Source: Lycium barbarum
Taxonomy: Eukaryota; Streptophyta; Magnoliopsida; Solanales; Solanaceae
Direction of reading: 5' to 3'
Assembly: GCF_019175385.1 (NCBI RefSeq)
Contig: NC_083345.1
Span: forward strand, 111,710,480 to 111,774,479
Length of the DNA stretch: 64,000 nt
Position numbers and translations under genes: made by a program. The notes beneath the pieces were generated by a model. It searched no databases, had not been told where the DNA came from, and saw nothing but the letters and a program-made list of their open reading frames with translations. Below, one piece after another: positions 36,401-47,933 of this stretch (positions are counted from its first letter, which is position 1; each line of letters starts with the position of its first letter).

Positions 36401-36918
36401 TTGTTGGATTTTATATTTTACAACGACCGCTTACTCCTATTTTAAAGGTGTAATTTGGGCGTATCAATTCTATTATCAATGTTTTTGCAAAAATATAAAC
36501 TAAATGCTAATGTTTTGCGTATTTGTAGGTTGTGCACCCTTACATCATCCCCACAATGTGTGAGATGGAGCAGGACTATATGAAAGACTTCTTGGCATTT
36601 GATGATGAGGTTGATGATCCCATCATAGATAAATTGAAGATTGAATTGGAAGGCGTGACCGTATTGGTTACATCAAAGAATTACTCGAAGGGTCGTAGTA
36701 GGTTAAGAGAGCAGCTCAAGGAGAATTCTGATGAGGATACTCATCATGCCTCGAAGCGTCGTAGTAGGTTTGAAAAGGAGTTTAAGGAGCCCTCATATGA
36801 TGTGAAAGATATTCAATTAGAAGATTTTGGTGGTAATGTTGGCATTGAGACTTCTAAGGGTCTTGCCGCACCAAGTGGGGGCCCATCAATTCCAATAGAG
36901 CATGTGAAACTGCACTAG
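33473..36918 (+). pseudogene. DUF1985 (Ulp1-family-associated) protein pseudogene
   Basis: From ATG 33776 the product begins MPRCRGRAGK with a basic KDKNRRGEELSRDRKRKRS segment. After a stop and frame change near 34103 come DUF1985-type blocks: FGHFRKLSKFFINFNGRMIH, FLVNNKPACFVLKEFALIIG, LNCVSYPSQSR, then YALYGFP. Introns are recognisable at about 34802-34888 (GTACATG...TTATAG) and at 35044-36529, which joins GGGNTQ to VVHPYIIPTM. Such genes accompany Mutator-type transposons and are often linked to a C48 (Ulp1) protease, but I see no protease His-Asp-Cys domain here. Stops replace tryptophan in GFP*AFM and elsewhere, fitting C-to-T decay. GAAACAG|GTAAGT at 33472 may be a 5' UTR splice donor. 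Confidence 0.75.
35061..36466 (+). mobile_element. Solo LTR, Athila-like gypsy
   Basis: Bounded by TGATAAGTCG and GGGCGTATCA; flanks AGTCT and ATTCT differ at one of five positions and are probably the TSD. It contains repeated palindrome-rich TTGCGGCCGCA/TTGCGACCGCA motifs (35220-35515), TATAAATA at about 35560, and GTGGGATTCGACCCC near the 3' end, which resembles plant Athila LTRs. No internal domain remains, so it is a solo LTR (1,406 bp), lying in an intron of the DUF1985 pseudogene. The ORFs inside it are not genes. Confidence 0.78.
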
Positions 36919-37062
36919 GATTTAGTGAAGATGGAGGAGTCTCTAAATGTTATTCTCGCTTATGTGGAGGCCGAAAAATTTAGAAAGAGCGAAAAGGTGA
37001 AGAAAAAGAATCAGGAGACTGTCAAAGAGAAAAGTGAACTTTTTGATTTTTTTTTGTTGTAA

Positions 37063-37461
37063 TTGTGTTGTATAGGATTTGCATTCTTTTTAATTATGTC
37101 CAAAAAACGCAGCACAAGACCTGTGGACCCATCTGCTATCAACAAGGTGAATGGAGGTGCTAAGCTCCCTAGACCAGCTTCTCAAGCTGAGAAGGCAGCA
37201 GATGTCTCTGTGCCAACTGCCCATGTTAATGAGAAGATTGCTAGTGTTGATCTTGAGAAGGTTGAGGTCCCTAGTCCAGCTTCTGAAGTTGAGAAAGTTG
37301 AGAAGGCTGAGGTTGACAAGGTTGAGCTCCCTATGCCAGCTGCTCAAGCTGAGAAGGCAGAAAATGTCCCTGCTAAGGTTGATGAGAAGAATGCTAGTGA
37401 GGATAGTCAAGCTGATGTTGAATGTGACCTTGAAAAAGTTGTGTCAGGCGTCGACAACTAA
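37063..37461 (+). CDS. Acidic repeat-rich ORF downstream of the DUF1985 pseudogene
   Basis: 132 codons. After MCCIGFAFFLIMSKKRS it consists of imperfect repeats around P(R/S/M)PA(S/A)QAEKAE and EKVEV, in total about four copies, and is strongly charged with lysine, glutamate and valine. No known domain. The region just before it (36919-37050) is also lysine/glutamate-rich and probably belongs to the 3' part of the same ancestral gene. It could be its last exon; a role cannot be assigned. Confidence 0.35.
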   Translation: MCCIGFAFFLIMSKKRSTRPVDPSAINKVNGGAKLPRPASQAEKAADVSVPTAHVNEKIASVDLEKVEVPSPASEVEKVEKAEVDKVELPMPAAQAEKAENVPAKVDEKNASEDSQADVECDLEKVVSGVDN

Positions 37462-37966
37462 TTTGGTTATTTGAGTTGTATGTAAGAAACAATTAAGTTT
37501 TTGCTGAATGTGTGTAGTGAAGGATGATGACTGTTTTAAGTACTAATGTCTGACAGTTTAATAAATAATTATTTTGACTGTTTTGGATTAATAAATGTGA
37601 AGGTTAGATCATTGAAACATTTGTATATAGTTGTGTTGTTGCCTATTGAATTTGGATGTGCATAAATATTTTGGATGTTTTCAAGTATGATTGTTTTAAC
37701 AAACAATTAATTTGATTGTTATGTATGTAAGTGTGTTGTTTCATTGTGAACTTGGATGTCTTCAAATATGATTATCTACTACGAAGATTGTTGATCATCA
37801 ACTGTGAGTTTATATATACTATTATCGACGATGAATAAAGTTTATGCACAAACTCAATAGAGATGTTATAACGCTTGAGGACAAGCACATATATTTTTCA
37901 TATAAATAAAACCCGCTTCATATTGTCCAAAATTCTTCATACGCCAAAATGAAATACCCAGTCCCA
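37462..37966. other. Spacer between two convergent ORFs
   Basis: AT-rich with loosely repeated phrases such as CTTGGATGTCTTCAA and GTGTGTTGTT (37620-37790). No gene seen. Confidence 0.4.
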
Positions 37967-38553
37967 CTACAGCCTTATTACATATTGCCATATAGCAAAC
38001 ACCACTAATGAACCATACAAAAGCATCATTAGTCTATTAGTTTTCTCTTCAGCCGCCACCAACCTCTGTTTTACCTCATCCCTCTCAAATTTAGCTTCTT
38101 CCAACATAACTTTCAAGCGATTCTTCTTTTCTTCAGATTCTCTAAACAAAGACTGAAGTAATTCCTCATTCTCTAAAGATTCTCTGAGCCTATTTTGAAG
38201 TTCAGATTTGGTTAAGCCTCTTGGTGTTGGTGTCTCAGGTCCACCTGGGCTCCTGCTAAGTCCTGGGCTCATTTGGATTTTTTTGGTGCTTTGTTGGGGT
38301 GTGGATCAATAAATCGGAAATAGTTGCAGCCACCATAATCCTGAAACAAACAACAATCAATTAGTATTTTTTGTCCTGAAACCATATAAAAAACGCATAC
38401 ATTTAGAATTAGAAACTTACAGTTCCAACTGCACAACTAAAGAATCTGCGACTTGGATATTTTTGGGTGCTTGATGTCTTCAAGACAATGTATTCACCGT
38501 AGAAACAAATGTCGGGATCTTGCGATTGAGATATTTCGGATAGCTGAGACATT
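37967..38553 (-). pseudogene. GRF zinc-finger, coiled-coil and membrane-segment protein
   Basis: Exon 1 starts at ATG 38553: MSQLSEISQSQDPDICFYG, then KYPSRRFFSC; a GT-AG intron (about 38344-38420) joins DYGGCNYFRFIDP. This gives the GRF zinc-finger pattern (Cys, Arg-Arg-Phe-Phe-x-Cys, Cys-x-Tyr-Phe-Arg). The frame then meets TGA right after KAPKKSK, while a second frame open from the overlapping ATG at 38272 encodes a proline-rich linker, a charged coiled coil (ENEELLQSLFRESEEKKNRL) and a C-terminal hydrophobic helix (MMLLYGSLVVFAIWQYVI). One base in the A7 run (38280-38286) separates the two frames, so the ancestral protein was probably a fusion of about 170 residues, an arrangement seen in plant transposon-associated genes. 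It is likely frameshifted; sequencing error in the A run is possible. Confidence 0.7.
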
Positions 38554-38710
38554 TTGGGTGTAGTTTGATCAAGAAAAGAGACAATGGAGGTGTTTGATCA
38601 ACAAAAAAGACAATAGAGGTGGGTGTTTGAATTTTGAGTCGGTTTATATAGGGAAGGGTGATTGCTACCGTTGTAAATTTAAGAATGTTTTATTTTATTA
38701 CTGTTGTAAT

Positions 38711-39490
38711 GCATTTGTTTTCTAACCGTCGAAATAAAGCTAAGTGTGCTGGGTCGATTAATAAACATAACTGTGGTAAAGGACTATGATCTATAATTAC
38801 TCATTGAGACAGTCTATGATGGACCATAAAGGTTTATTATAAATCACAGGAATAAGAGTTTTTATTGGAACGAGAAGCCTGCTAAATTTGCACAAGTCCA
38901 ACAGACTAAAAAAAAAAAAGTACCCCAAACCTAAAAAAAAGCCAAAAATAAATAAATAAATAAAAAGACTTGGTACTATTTTAACATTATAATAACACTT
39001 TAATACATCATATGAGAGTTCTCATCCATTAGACACATGTTCAAAATAGTTTTAAGACGCCTAATGGTCCTTACATCACTGATATTAGTCTAAAAAGCCA
39101 AAATAAAATAAATAAAAAGACTTGATACTATTTAAACATTATAATAACACTTTAATACATCATATGAGAGTCCCCACGAATTAGACACATGATCAAAATA
39201 CCATAAGCACAAGTAATGTTGTCGTTAGAATAAGGTTGTGCTTTAAAAAAATAACTTATTGTCAGACTAATTGGATAATAGTGATTTAAGGACCACTAGG
39301 AGTCCAAAAACTATTTTGATCATGTGTATAATTGGTGGAGACTCTCATATGATGTATTAAAGTGTTATTATAATGTTTAAATTGTATCAAGTCTTTTTAT
39401 TTATTTTATTTTGGCTTTTTTGGACTAATATTAGTGATTTAAGGACCATTAGACATCCTAAAATTATTTTGAACATGTGTCTAATGGATG
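38711..39490. repeat. Left arm and centre of a large inverted repeat
   Basis: From GCATTTGTTTTCTAA (38711) the sequence is the inverted copy of 43637-44113, including AAGCCTGCTAAATTTGCACA and GGTTTATTATAAA. Within it a roughly 180-bp subrepeat (marked by CATCATATGAGAG, TTATAATAACACTTTAATAC and AAAAAGACTT) occurs about twice in one orientation (38940-39195), then once reversed (39280-39490). Probably facing TIRs of Mutator-like elements. Confidence 0.82.
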
Positions 39491-39492
39491 GG

Positions 39493-42400
39493 TGTTGACA
39501 CCCAATTTTGTCCCTCTTTATTTCGATTTATTTCCTGGAGCTTCTAAATTTGTTGACAAGCTAAACACTTTATTTTCACTATTATTTTATCTCTACTGCT
39601 ATTAATATCTTTACTTTCATTTTTATTATTTTTTACTATCAACATTACGAGCATTTACTTTATCACAATTTTTAATGGCTCGTCATCATTTTATTTTCGG
39701 ATTTTTGTACTCGTTAAATTAATTATACTTTATTAAATCCTTTATTTTTACATGTTATCACTAATTATCATAGTAAATAAGTGCACTTGTTATTAAATTA
39801 GAAGTCCAAAAATAATTAAATAAAAGAGAAGGGCCAATATTTTTCAACCAAATTAATGGCCCAAAACACAAACACAATATTCACCAATTCTACCAGCCCA
39901 CAACCAAATCCACCCGGTCCAGCCCAATCAAAAAATCGACCCGACCGGCCCATTCCCTTAAAACATTTTTCATTTCTAAAACCTAATCCCTTCTTCAGCC
40001 GCCCCTTTCTTTCTCTTTCCCTACTCTCTCTCTACCCTCTCTCTCACGCTCTCCTCCACTTCCCCTTGTCCCCCCCACGCCTCTGTCTTCTCCACTTCTC
40101 TCTGTCCCCCACTCCTATCTCCCATACGCTCCTCTCTCTCCTCATATTTTTCTATAAAAAGGGAGATTACTCAACGTTTTTGAGGGAAGAAAAAAAGATT
40201 GGTTTGGAGAGGGGGAATCATTCGGTATTTTTGAGGGAGACAGACCATCTTCCAAACGTGATTTTTCCTTTTCCGGTGAACTTTAGCCGTGACCAACAAT
40301 TACCCTGTTTTCATTTTTTCTTCCATTTTGAAACTTTAGCTACTTTAATCGGGTTTGGGTTCGTTCGAGTTCGAGCATAAATCCGAGACCCCGAACGCCT
40401 CAGTTCATTGCACACAAAAAGGTAAACATCAATACGTTTATTGCTTATAGTCTTTAGTTTCTGTTTTAGTTAAAAAATTTAGCTTATTCTACTATATTTT
40501 AGTAGTTATGTAGTTTCTTTGTCGTCATGTTATTTGATTGATGTTTGGGAGCTGTTAGGATAGGATGATAACTGCTAAAAACAAATTTAAAGGACGTATA
40601 CTGTAGTTGGGATGTTTAGACTAAATTTCCAGGACTTAGAACTTATTTAGAGCCGAATATACATAGGATATACAGCGGGTCATCAAGGTAAGAAGAAGGT
40701 ATACATTCGATATACATCTGATATATACACCGTGGTGTGTATGTCTTAGGTATATTGTGTATGTGATTAAAACAGATTGGCACTGAACCATCTCCATAAT
40801 TGTCTTTCATCCGTAAGTTTAAGTTTTCTGTTTTGATTAATGCTAATATGAGACAGTGGCAGTGAGTATTGGTTGTTTGTTCTTCTGTGATTTAGAGGAT
40901 TGCTACTGCATATGTTTTGTACCAATCAAATCCTGAGACTGCATTAAATCACTGAAAGTTTAATTCAGTCGTGTCTGTTATGTTTAAGTGTCTAACAAGT
41001 ATTAGTTTGATATCGTGACCTGAGCATGAGGTTAAGGTGTCAGTTTATGTGTTGCTTTGGTCTGTCTAGTATCGCGTTGAATCTGTGATTAAGTGTGCAT
41101 TGTTAATTTTCAACTCTTCATGATACAACACTCTTTAAAATTCGCTCATGATAGTTCTCTTCTGTGTTTGTTGAGCTTGTTGAAGGAATCTAGCACATAT
41201 AAAAAGGATTAGAAAACAATGTTCAAGTTTGGTGTGTTTATTCTGAGGGCCTAATTTAGACTATGATGGACTGATCTTTTTATGCGCAATGTGGCTCTCC
41301 CCTGCTGCCTCCTCTCCATGATCCATATCTATTTTATTTCAAACTGTACCTGAATTCATAATGCATCACTTTCCTTTTAAAAATTAGTCTAAACTTGGCC
41401 AAACTTGTATTCCATTTGTCTGCTAGCTCTCTATGTTTGTCCATGTCTACTTCGTTGTTAGTTAAGTCTGTTGTTTGGTTGCCCATGGATGTGCTGTGAA
41501 TGTTCTGTCAACATACTAATCACAGTTTACTACACAAGCATGTTTTAGATTAGTGTTAAGATCACATATGTTTTAAATGGTTGTGAGATGAAAGTAGCTT
41601 AGACCAACATGACATCCTATAAGATACCTATTGTATGGCTATTAGATTGATGAAGTTCCACTGGTTACATGAATGTGTTAAGCTAAATTTCAGAACTGTG
41701 TACATGGAACTTGGTGGGTCTGCCTCAAACTATGCCAAATTTGCAATAACTAGTAATTTACTTATGCTTAGGTGTGATTAATCCCTCTCTGCATCAGATC
41801 CCTATCTGCTTGAAAAGTATTTTTAGGCAATATCACTGCTTTTTTGGTTCTACATTAGTCTGCAGGATTTGTTCTTTCAAAATATGCATCATCTAATAGT
41901 ATGATGACCTTGAATGTGTAAAGTAGTCTAAACTTTCATACAAGGATGAGATTTTGAACACTTGCCTATTTGCCTATTTGCACAATGCCTCATCTGAAAT
42001 AACTCTTCACGTGCATTTAGTCATTACATAGTACTTTACCAAGACCTCTGTGTGACTCTGTTTTGGGGCTGGGCAGTATGTGCTATAAATCTTGCTAACT
42101 AGTCCGGAATTCTGGGTCTTAGAATGTAGATGGAGGGTTTTAGAGTTTGTTTTTCTTTCAATACAAAACATGGTATCTATGAACTTTATTGGATAATCTG
42201 AGGAACTTGCACATGTTGGGGGACTTATTTTGGTTAAAATGTGATCGAAATATACCATGCAACACCTATGTACACCTGTTTGTTCTTTTACTGGAAAATT
42301 GTCTTAAATCAATTGTGTGTAATGCATGTCTGTATTATTTGTTCAAAAGGGGATTTCAAGGTCTGCTCATCTGCTCATTTGTATTCTGCCTATGTACTGT

Positions 42401-43631
42401 TTTCCTGGTCTGTCTCATTTTTAGTAGTCATATACTGCTTTTTGCCTATGTCTAAAGGCTGCCTTGCTTGTATATTGCAAAGTATGTTTATATTTAGTAT
42501 GTTTAACATTATTCATTGATCGTATACTAATTCTATTCTTTCGTTTTTATGCATGACTATCGCATACGAGTCCAAGCGACTTGTCATCTCCCGCATTCGG
42601 CGTTGGGGCCAAAGCCCAACGGAATCTTCCTCTCGAGTCAGCTCCATACAGTAGCAGCCAATCCGCAGCCAAACAGGGAAATAAAAAATCTGGGCTGAAG
42701 CCCAATAGGCGATGAACAGTTCGCGGCAACATATTAAGGCTGCTGGGCTGAAGCCCAAACAGTCAACAGATCACAGCAGCCTTCCTAAATGGGCTGAGCC
42801 CATTTACATTACATCTACTCCTCCATTTTATTTTGTGCGCATTTAATGTGTATTGTATGACTAACATTTTTGTTTGTTAATTTAGATGAACCTTAGTGAC
42901 ATTAAGGGGTTAGTTTAGTAATGAGTAGTTAATTCCACAAATTACATTCTCTTCTATTTATATTCTAAACTATTTATAGTATCTATAACATTTATTTGGA
43001 GTAATTGATTTTCAAATAGCATGCTTACACATTCTTGGTTTAAAGGAATCATTTTTCATTCTTACCATCTTAGGATTTTCAAAACATCACAAATTTCACA
43101 CTAATGTTAGCTTATTTTGAGAAATAAAAAAAGGCAAGCTAGTTCATGGATAACTCTTCCACTTTAGTTCCTTTCCAACACTCAAAATACATATTGTTTA
43201 AAAACATTACATGTCCCGCTTCTTTTAGTTTATTTTTTAACTAAACTCTTTTATACAAATTATTATTTTTCTACAAGTCCTATTTTAAATAGCATTCTTA
43301 CATAACTTTAGCCATATTTACAAATCTACGTTCTTTTTCTATAATACTATATTTACACTTAGCCTAACTAATCATAAGTCCGGTCGGTTAACCATTGTTA
43401 ATGGGTCTTAAAGGGTGCCTAATATCTTCCCTTTAGACTAATTGAACCCTTACTCAGATCTTTTGGTTTCGTAGACTTTAAAATAAAATCAACTTTAGAT
43501 AATTACTTTAATTAACTTTAGGTGTCCTAATTCACCGTAAATAATTAGGTGGCGACTCCTTAAAATAAATAAAAATAGGAATCACCAATATGTTGTACTC
43601 TACTTTAACCCGGTTAAAATGGGGTATGACA
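39493..43631 (+). mobile_element. Solo LTR of a Tat/Ogre-type gypsy element (4.1 kb)
   Basis: Starts TGTTGACACCCAATTTTG and ends GGGGTATGACA, with a perfect TSD ATGGG (39488-39492, 43632-43636). TATAAAAA at 40153-40160, after a long pyrimidine-rich stretch, gives the plus strand as sense. Near the 3' end AGGTGGCGACTCC and GGGTGCCTAATATCTTCCC are hallmarks shared with the LTR at 52900. No gag-pol remains. The 174-codon ORF at 39856-40380 is proline- and serine-rich, lies across the promoter region, and is unlikely to be a gene. Confidence 0.85.
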
Positions 43632-43636
43632 ATGGG

Positions 43637-44113
43637 GACTCTCATATGATATATTAAAGTGTTATTATAATGTCTAAATAGTATCAAGTCTTTTTCTTTC
43701 TTTATTTTATTTTATTTTAGCTTTTTTAGACTAATATTAGTGATTTAAGGACCATTAGGCGTACTAAACTATTTTGAACATGTGTCTAATGGATGGGAAC
43801 TCTCACATGATGTTTTAAAGTGTTATTATAATATTTAAATAGTATCATGTCTTTTTATTTATTTATTTATTTATTTATTTTGGCTTTTTTAGGTTTGGGG
43901 TACATTTTTTTTTTTTGGTTTGTTGGACTTGTGCAAATTTAGCAGGCTTCTCGTTCAATAAAAACTATTATTTCCGTGGTTTATAATAAACCTTTAAGGT
44001 CCATCATAGACCATCTCAATGAGTAATTATTGATCATTAGTCCATTACTACAATTATGTTTATTAATCGACCTAGCACACTTAGCTTTATTTTGACGATT
44101 AGAAAACAAATGC
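43637..44113. repeat. Right arm of the large inverted repeat
   Basis: Two direct copies of the roughly 180-bp subrepeat (43637-43790 and 43791-43880) are followed by the unique arm ending AGAAAACAAATGC, complementary to 38711. The (TTTA)n stretch at 43853-43885 has expanded within it. Confidence 0.82.
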
Positions 44114-44363
44114 AACAAACAGAAAAGGACATAAATAAAAAACAACACAAGAAATATGAACATCAACCATATATTTCATTTCATTGCAACCCCCAACCAT
44201 AACAGCAAAAACATCTAAAAGCTTTCATACATGAAATCCCAAAAGCTGCTTCCATCTACAACTTTCACCAATGAAAGCTTTGCAAAAACTTACAACAAAA
44301 ATGAAAATATACATAAAAACTAAAACTACATAACTAAACTAGTCTAGGCGGTTTCGCGGTTTC

Positions 44364-44386
44364 GGGGGGGGGGGGGGGGGGGGGGG
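44364..44386. repeat. Poly-G run of 23
   Basis: An uninterrupted G tract, one of the two longest in the window. Its length may be unstable or misassembled. Confidence 0.95.
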
Positions 44387-44387
44387 T

Positions 44388-44600
44388 TATGAGGGCATCT
44401 GGGTCGATATTCTTCTGCTGCACGAGGACACGCAGAAATCGCTCAATCCTGTGAAGAGACCTTGTCAATCTCTCCGTGTCCTCTCCCAGTCCCCTAAAGA
44501 GCCGTTCGAAGTCATTTGTAGTAGAAGAACGTCTAGTGATGGAGTTCGTAGCCTTGGGTGCCTAGGAAGGCGGAGTCTTCTGGGCATTTTGGAGATGATC
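44388..44600 (-). pseudogene. Small helical ORF remnant
   Basis: The minus strand encodes FERLFRGLGEDTERLTRSL and RIERFLRVLVQQKN, an amphipathic, charged segment, with an upstream stop. It lies just downstream of the transposase pseudogene. I do not recognise it; it may be another accessory ORF of the same element. Confidence 0.3.
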
Positions 44601-44996
44601 TGAAATTTCAATGGGCTTGAGTATATTTGAAATGGAGGAAATAAGGAATGGGGTTATCCAATAGCTAAGAGACACGTGACAATGGGCATGGAGGTGTCGT
44701 TTAAATTTGTATTTTATCAGTGTGATTAGACATGAAACGCCAGTACTCTTAAAATGTAATCATTACGCTACTCACTTCCGCATGATAAGGGTTTTAATTC
44801 GGAAGTATAGATCTACCAAAGGAATATTAATTTCCTAACTATGAACCATTATAGGCCAAAGGACTGGTTTATTTTAAACACACATAGAGTCTATGATAGA
44901 CTAACACAAAATTTATTAATATTGAACTAATACAGTAAAAATACATTCAAATAAAAAAAATCAAGTGGGGTGCTCTCTCAAATATCGACAAGTTGT

Positions 44997-46674
44997 TTAC
45001 TTGTGATGAGCCCCCTTGCAAATCGAGCACTTGTTTCTAGTCCCTTTGGTACTTCCACTGGACTTGAAAGATTCCGTGATGCCAGGAATACGCTTCATTC
45101 TTTTCCTTCCAAGTTTGGGTTCGTAAGGGGGTAGAGGAATATACATGTTTGCGTACATCTCTGGGACTTCCCATTCTGACTCTATAGGGACTACATTAAT
45201 AGTTTCACCAAATTCAAGAATGTAAGATTTAACTTTATACATGGGCGAGGAATACTCGTAGATGCTTGAACCATAATCAGGTCCGTAATTCAATCTCAAG
45301 GCTGCTATCGCGTGAGCGCACGGTAATTTCACCAAGTCATACTCTCTACAAGTATATGTTTTGTTCAGTAGATTGACTTTGGCAACTAGGCCACTCCCGA
45401 CTACGGTGAACTCGTCAGCATCCCTGTTTATATTACTGACAAACAAGGAGTCACCCTCATTCATCTTTTCCCTTAGCATTTTTTCAACCAAAGGCACAAA
45501 TAAATTGAACTGTTGATATTTGCACGTCTCTGCCTGAAAATTTCAGAAAATCTCCTAGAAATGGAAATGAATAAGGCAATCACAGGGTACTCTCTTTCAT
45601 CCTTCAACATTGAGTTTAACGACTTCGCAATGTTTGTGGTCAACACATCGTACCTATTTGCTGGAAAACATACCCTGCTTTACTTGTCAAATCCAATATC
45701 AAACTCGAGGCAATTAGCAGTTTCGGGGAATTTATTCCTTAATTGCTGAAAATGTTCATTGAACTCCTGGTAACTATATGCCTTTGCTGCATCATAGTAC
45801 ACATGAAGAGAATCTCCACATTGGAATTTTTTTTGAAGGTTATCATCAAGATGCTTCATGCATAGTGCATGATGAGCATGCTCAAAAATTCTGGAAACAC
45901 TCTTAGCTATGCTCTTGTGCCTATCAGAGATGATGCACAAGTCTAGTTCATCGTCGATTATATACCTCAGCTGCTCGAAGAAGTAGGTCCAGGATTTATC
46001 ACACTCCTTGTACGCCACGCAAAAAGCAATCGGGTAGATATGGTTCTCAGTATCCTGTGCGACGGCGAACAACAACACACCCTCATACTTGTCATATAAA
46101 TGTGTACCTTCAACAGCAATAACATTTCGCATGTGTTTATATCCTCGAATGCAAGCTCCGTAAGCTACGAAGTAATATTTAAACTTATCTGCATCATCAA
46201 GGCTAATGCAAATTCTGGAGCCTAGATTTAGATTTTCAACCATGTACGAATAAGCCGGTAAGGAAGCATACACGTGCTCCGATGTCCCCCTAACCATGTT
46301 CTTAGCCGTTACACCTGCCTTCCAACACTGCCAATAGCTTGGTTTACAATGGAACTCCCTGAAAGCCGCCCTCTGAATTTCCTTTGTCGTTGGCCCTTTG
46401 TTGTCAATATAGTCATTCATCAAGACTGATGCAAGGACAATTGCTGAGGCATGCTTATGAGTGCTCGTAACGTGTTCAACCCCCAAATATGATCACCAAT
46501 GTACTTGTAAATGCGAAACCTATCCGAGTTGTCGTACTTATTGGCCCGCAACATCCAACCACAATTAGGAGAGGTGCATTCCGCCTTATAATATTTTTTG
46601 TTACTCTTGTTTGGTTTAAAATAAAACGTGGTCGCCGAAGGCATAAGAACGAGATAATACAATATATGGGCCAT
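44997..46674 (-). pseudogene. mudrA: mudrA-type Mutator transposase, central and C-terminal part
   Basis: Order on the minus strand: MuDR DNA-binding domain (KSNKKYYKAECTSPNCGW), MULE transposase core (VIAVEGTHLYDKYEGVL, CIISDRHKSIAKS, HALCMKHLDDN), then RYDVLTTNIAKSLNSMLKDE, and a SWIM zinc finger (YTCREYDLVKLPCAHAIAAL). It ends KCSICKGAHHK, the start of a zinc knuckle. Damage: a frameshift in a G5 run (about 46480-46484), a stop at about 45676 where GFDK is followed by TAA, a second frameshift near 45530, and the first catalytic Asp of the DDE triad (normally VDGT) replaced by Glu. The enzyme would have cut and joined MULE ends in the nucleus. The N-terminal part lies beyond a gypsy insertion at 50467-50748. 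Confidence 0.9.
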
Positions 46675-47933
46675 AGAATGTTAGACGGGCTGAGAATCCA
46701 ACATGGCAGTCGTACAAAAATAAGGTAGATTATGAAGTAGAGTTAACGGATGAGCATATGACGGACGAGTAGTATTAATCCCAAGAAGATACATCACACG
46801 AGTATTGCGGCTTCGGTTCAAGCGTAAGATAGACAAGAATAAAATGGTGTTTCCATATAATAAGGGCTCATACGAATGATTTCATAGCGAGGAGATACGG
46901 GTGATGAGAGTAAGAGTTGGACTAAAGGGGGGAAGTGAATGATGGACTGAGACGGGAAGTCAAGTGAAATAGCCACTGCAAGAAAGTTGCATGGATGCAA
47001 AGTTTCAATGTCGCATAACAATTTAGGAAGCATTATACAATGAAAGCCTTAAAGGCAGAGTGCTTGACTCAAAATTTACGAAAAGATGCGGTGCTAACAA
47101 TAAGAGAGGGTCAAAATGAAAATGAACCATTTAAAAGCATGTAAATACTGGATGGTAGCAACGTACATTAAAAAAGAAAGGATGTGTATGATCATCCAGA
47201 AGAGGAAGTTTATGGATTATGCGAGAATTTCAAGCTTAAAGTACCCAAACACGAAGAAATTAAGGCCGCATAGCGAAGTAAATGTAGTAAGATAGATTTA
47301 GATGAGAAACTGGAAGAACAGTGAGGATAAAGAAGGAGATAAGGAGCAAACTCGTGTAAGACAATTTCGTAGTAGTAGTCAGTGATGAGGATGAGTCTTG
47401 CGCTGAAACAGGTGTGGTAATTGTAAAGAATCACATAAGCTATCTATGAAAAACTTTTCATAATGTTGGTTCTCTACCAGCGTCTGAACATCGATACATT
47501 TTGAAAAGATTTGGAGAAGATTATTGAAAGATTTTATGAGTATTTCTGGCTGCTCTCTCAAATGGTTTTTTTTACTAGTGAGGGAAGGACTGATGTAAGC
47601 TTGATGAAGATACTAGGAAGAGCGCAGAGGTAGAAGAAATGACTTGGGAAGCGGAAGAAAACATGAAGTCTAAATACCCGCAACTATTTCCACCCCCGGA
47701 AGAAAGCCAAGATGAGACATCAACATTACGAGGTATGTATGCTTTCTTTTCATGCTTTTGGTCGTGTGTGGCCATATTGTGTGTTGTGATATCATAGCCC
47801 TGAGTGGCAGTATTATTTTGGGCTGTTGTGACAAGAGAGTAGCGCCATATTACGGGGGAAATTTCTGGCGAAATTTCTGTAGAATTCCCGAGAACTTAAC
47901 ATTCGAGGATGAATGTTTTAAAGGGGGGAAGAG

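Noticed and set aside
37151..37474. Leucine/arginine-rich ORF overlapping the acidic ORF
   Set aside because: Alternative frame of the same internal repeats; composition is a by-product.
39856..40380. 174-codon proline/serine-rich ORF
   Set aside because: Spans the promoter region of a solo LTR and has a low-complexity, pyrimidine-driven composition.
42007..42758. ORFs on both strands
   Set aside because: Inside the Tat-type solo LTR with no recognisable domain.
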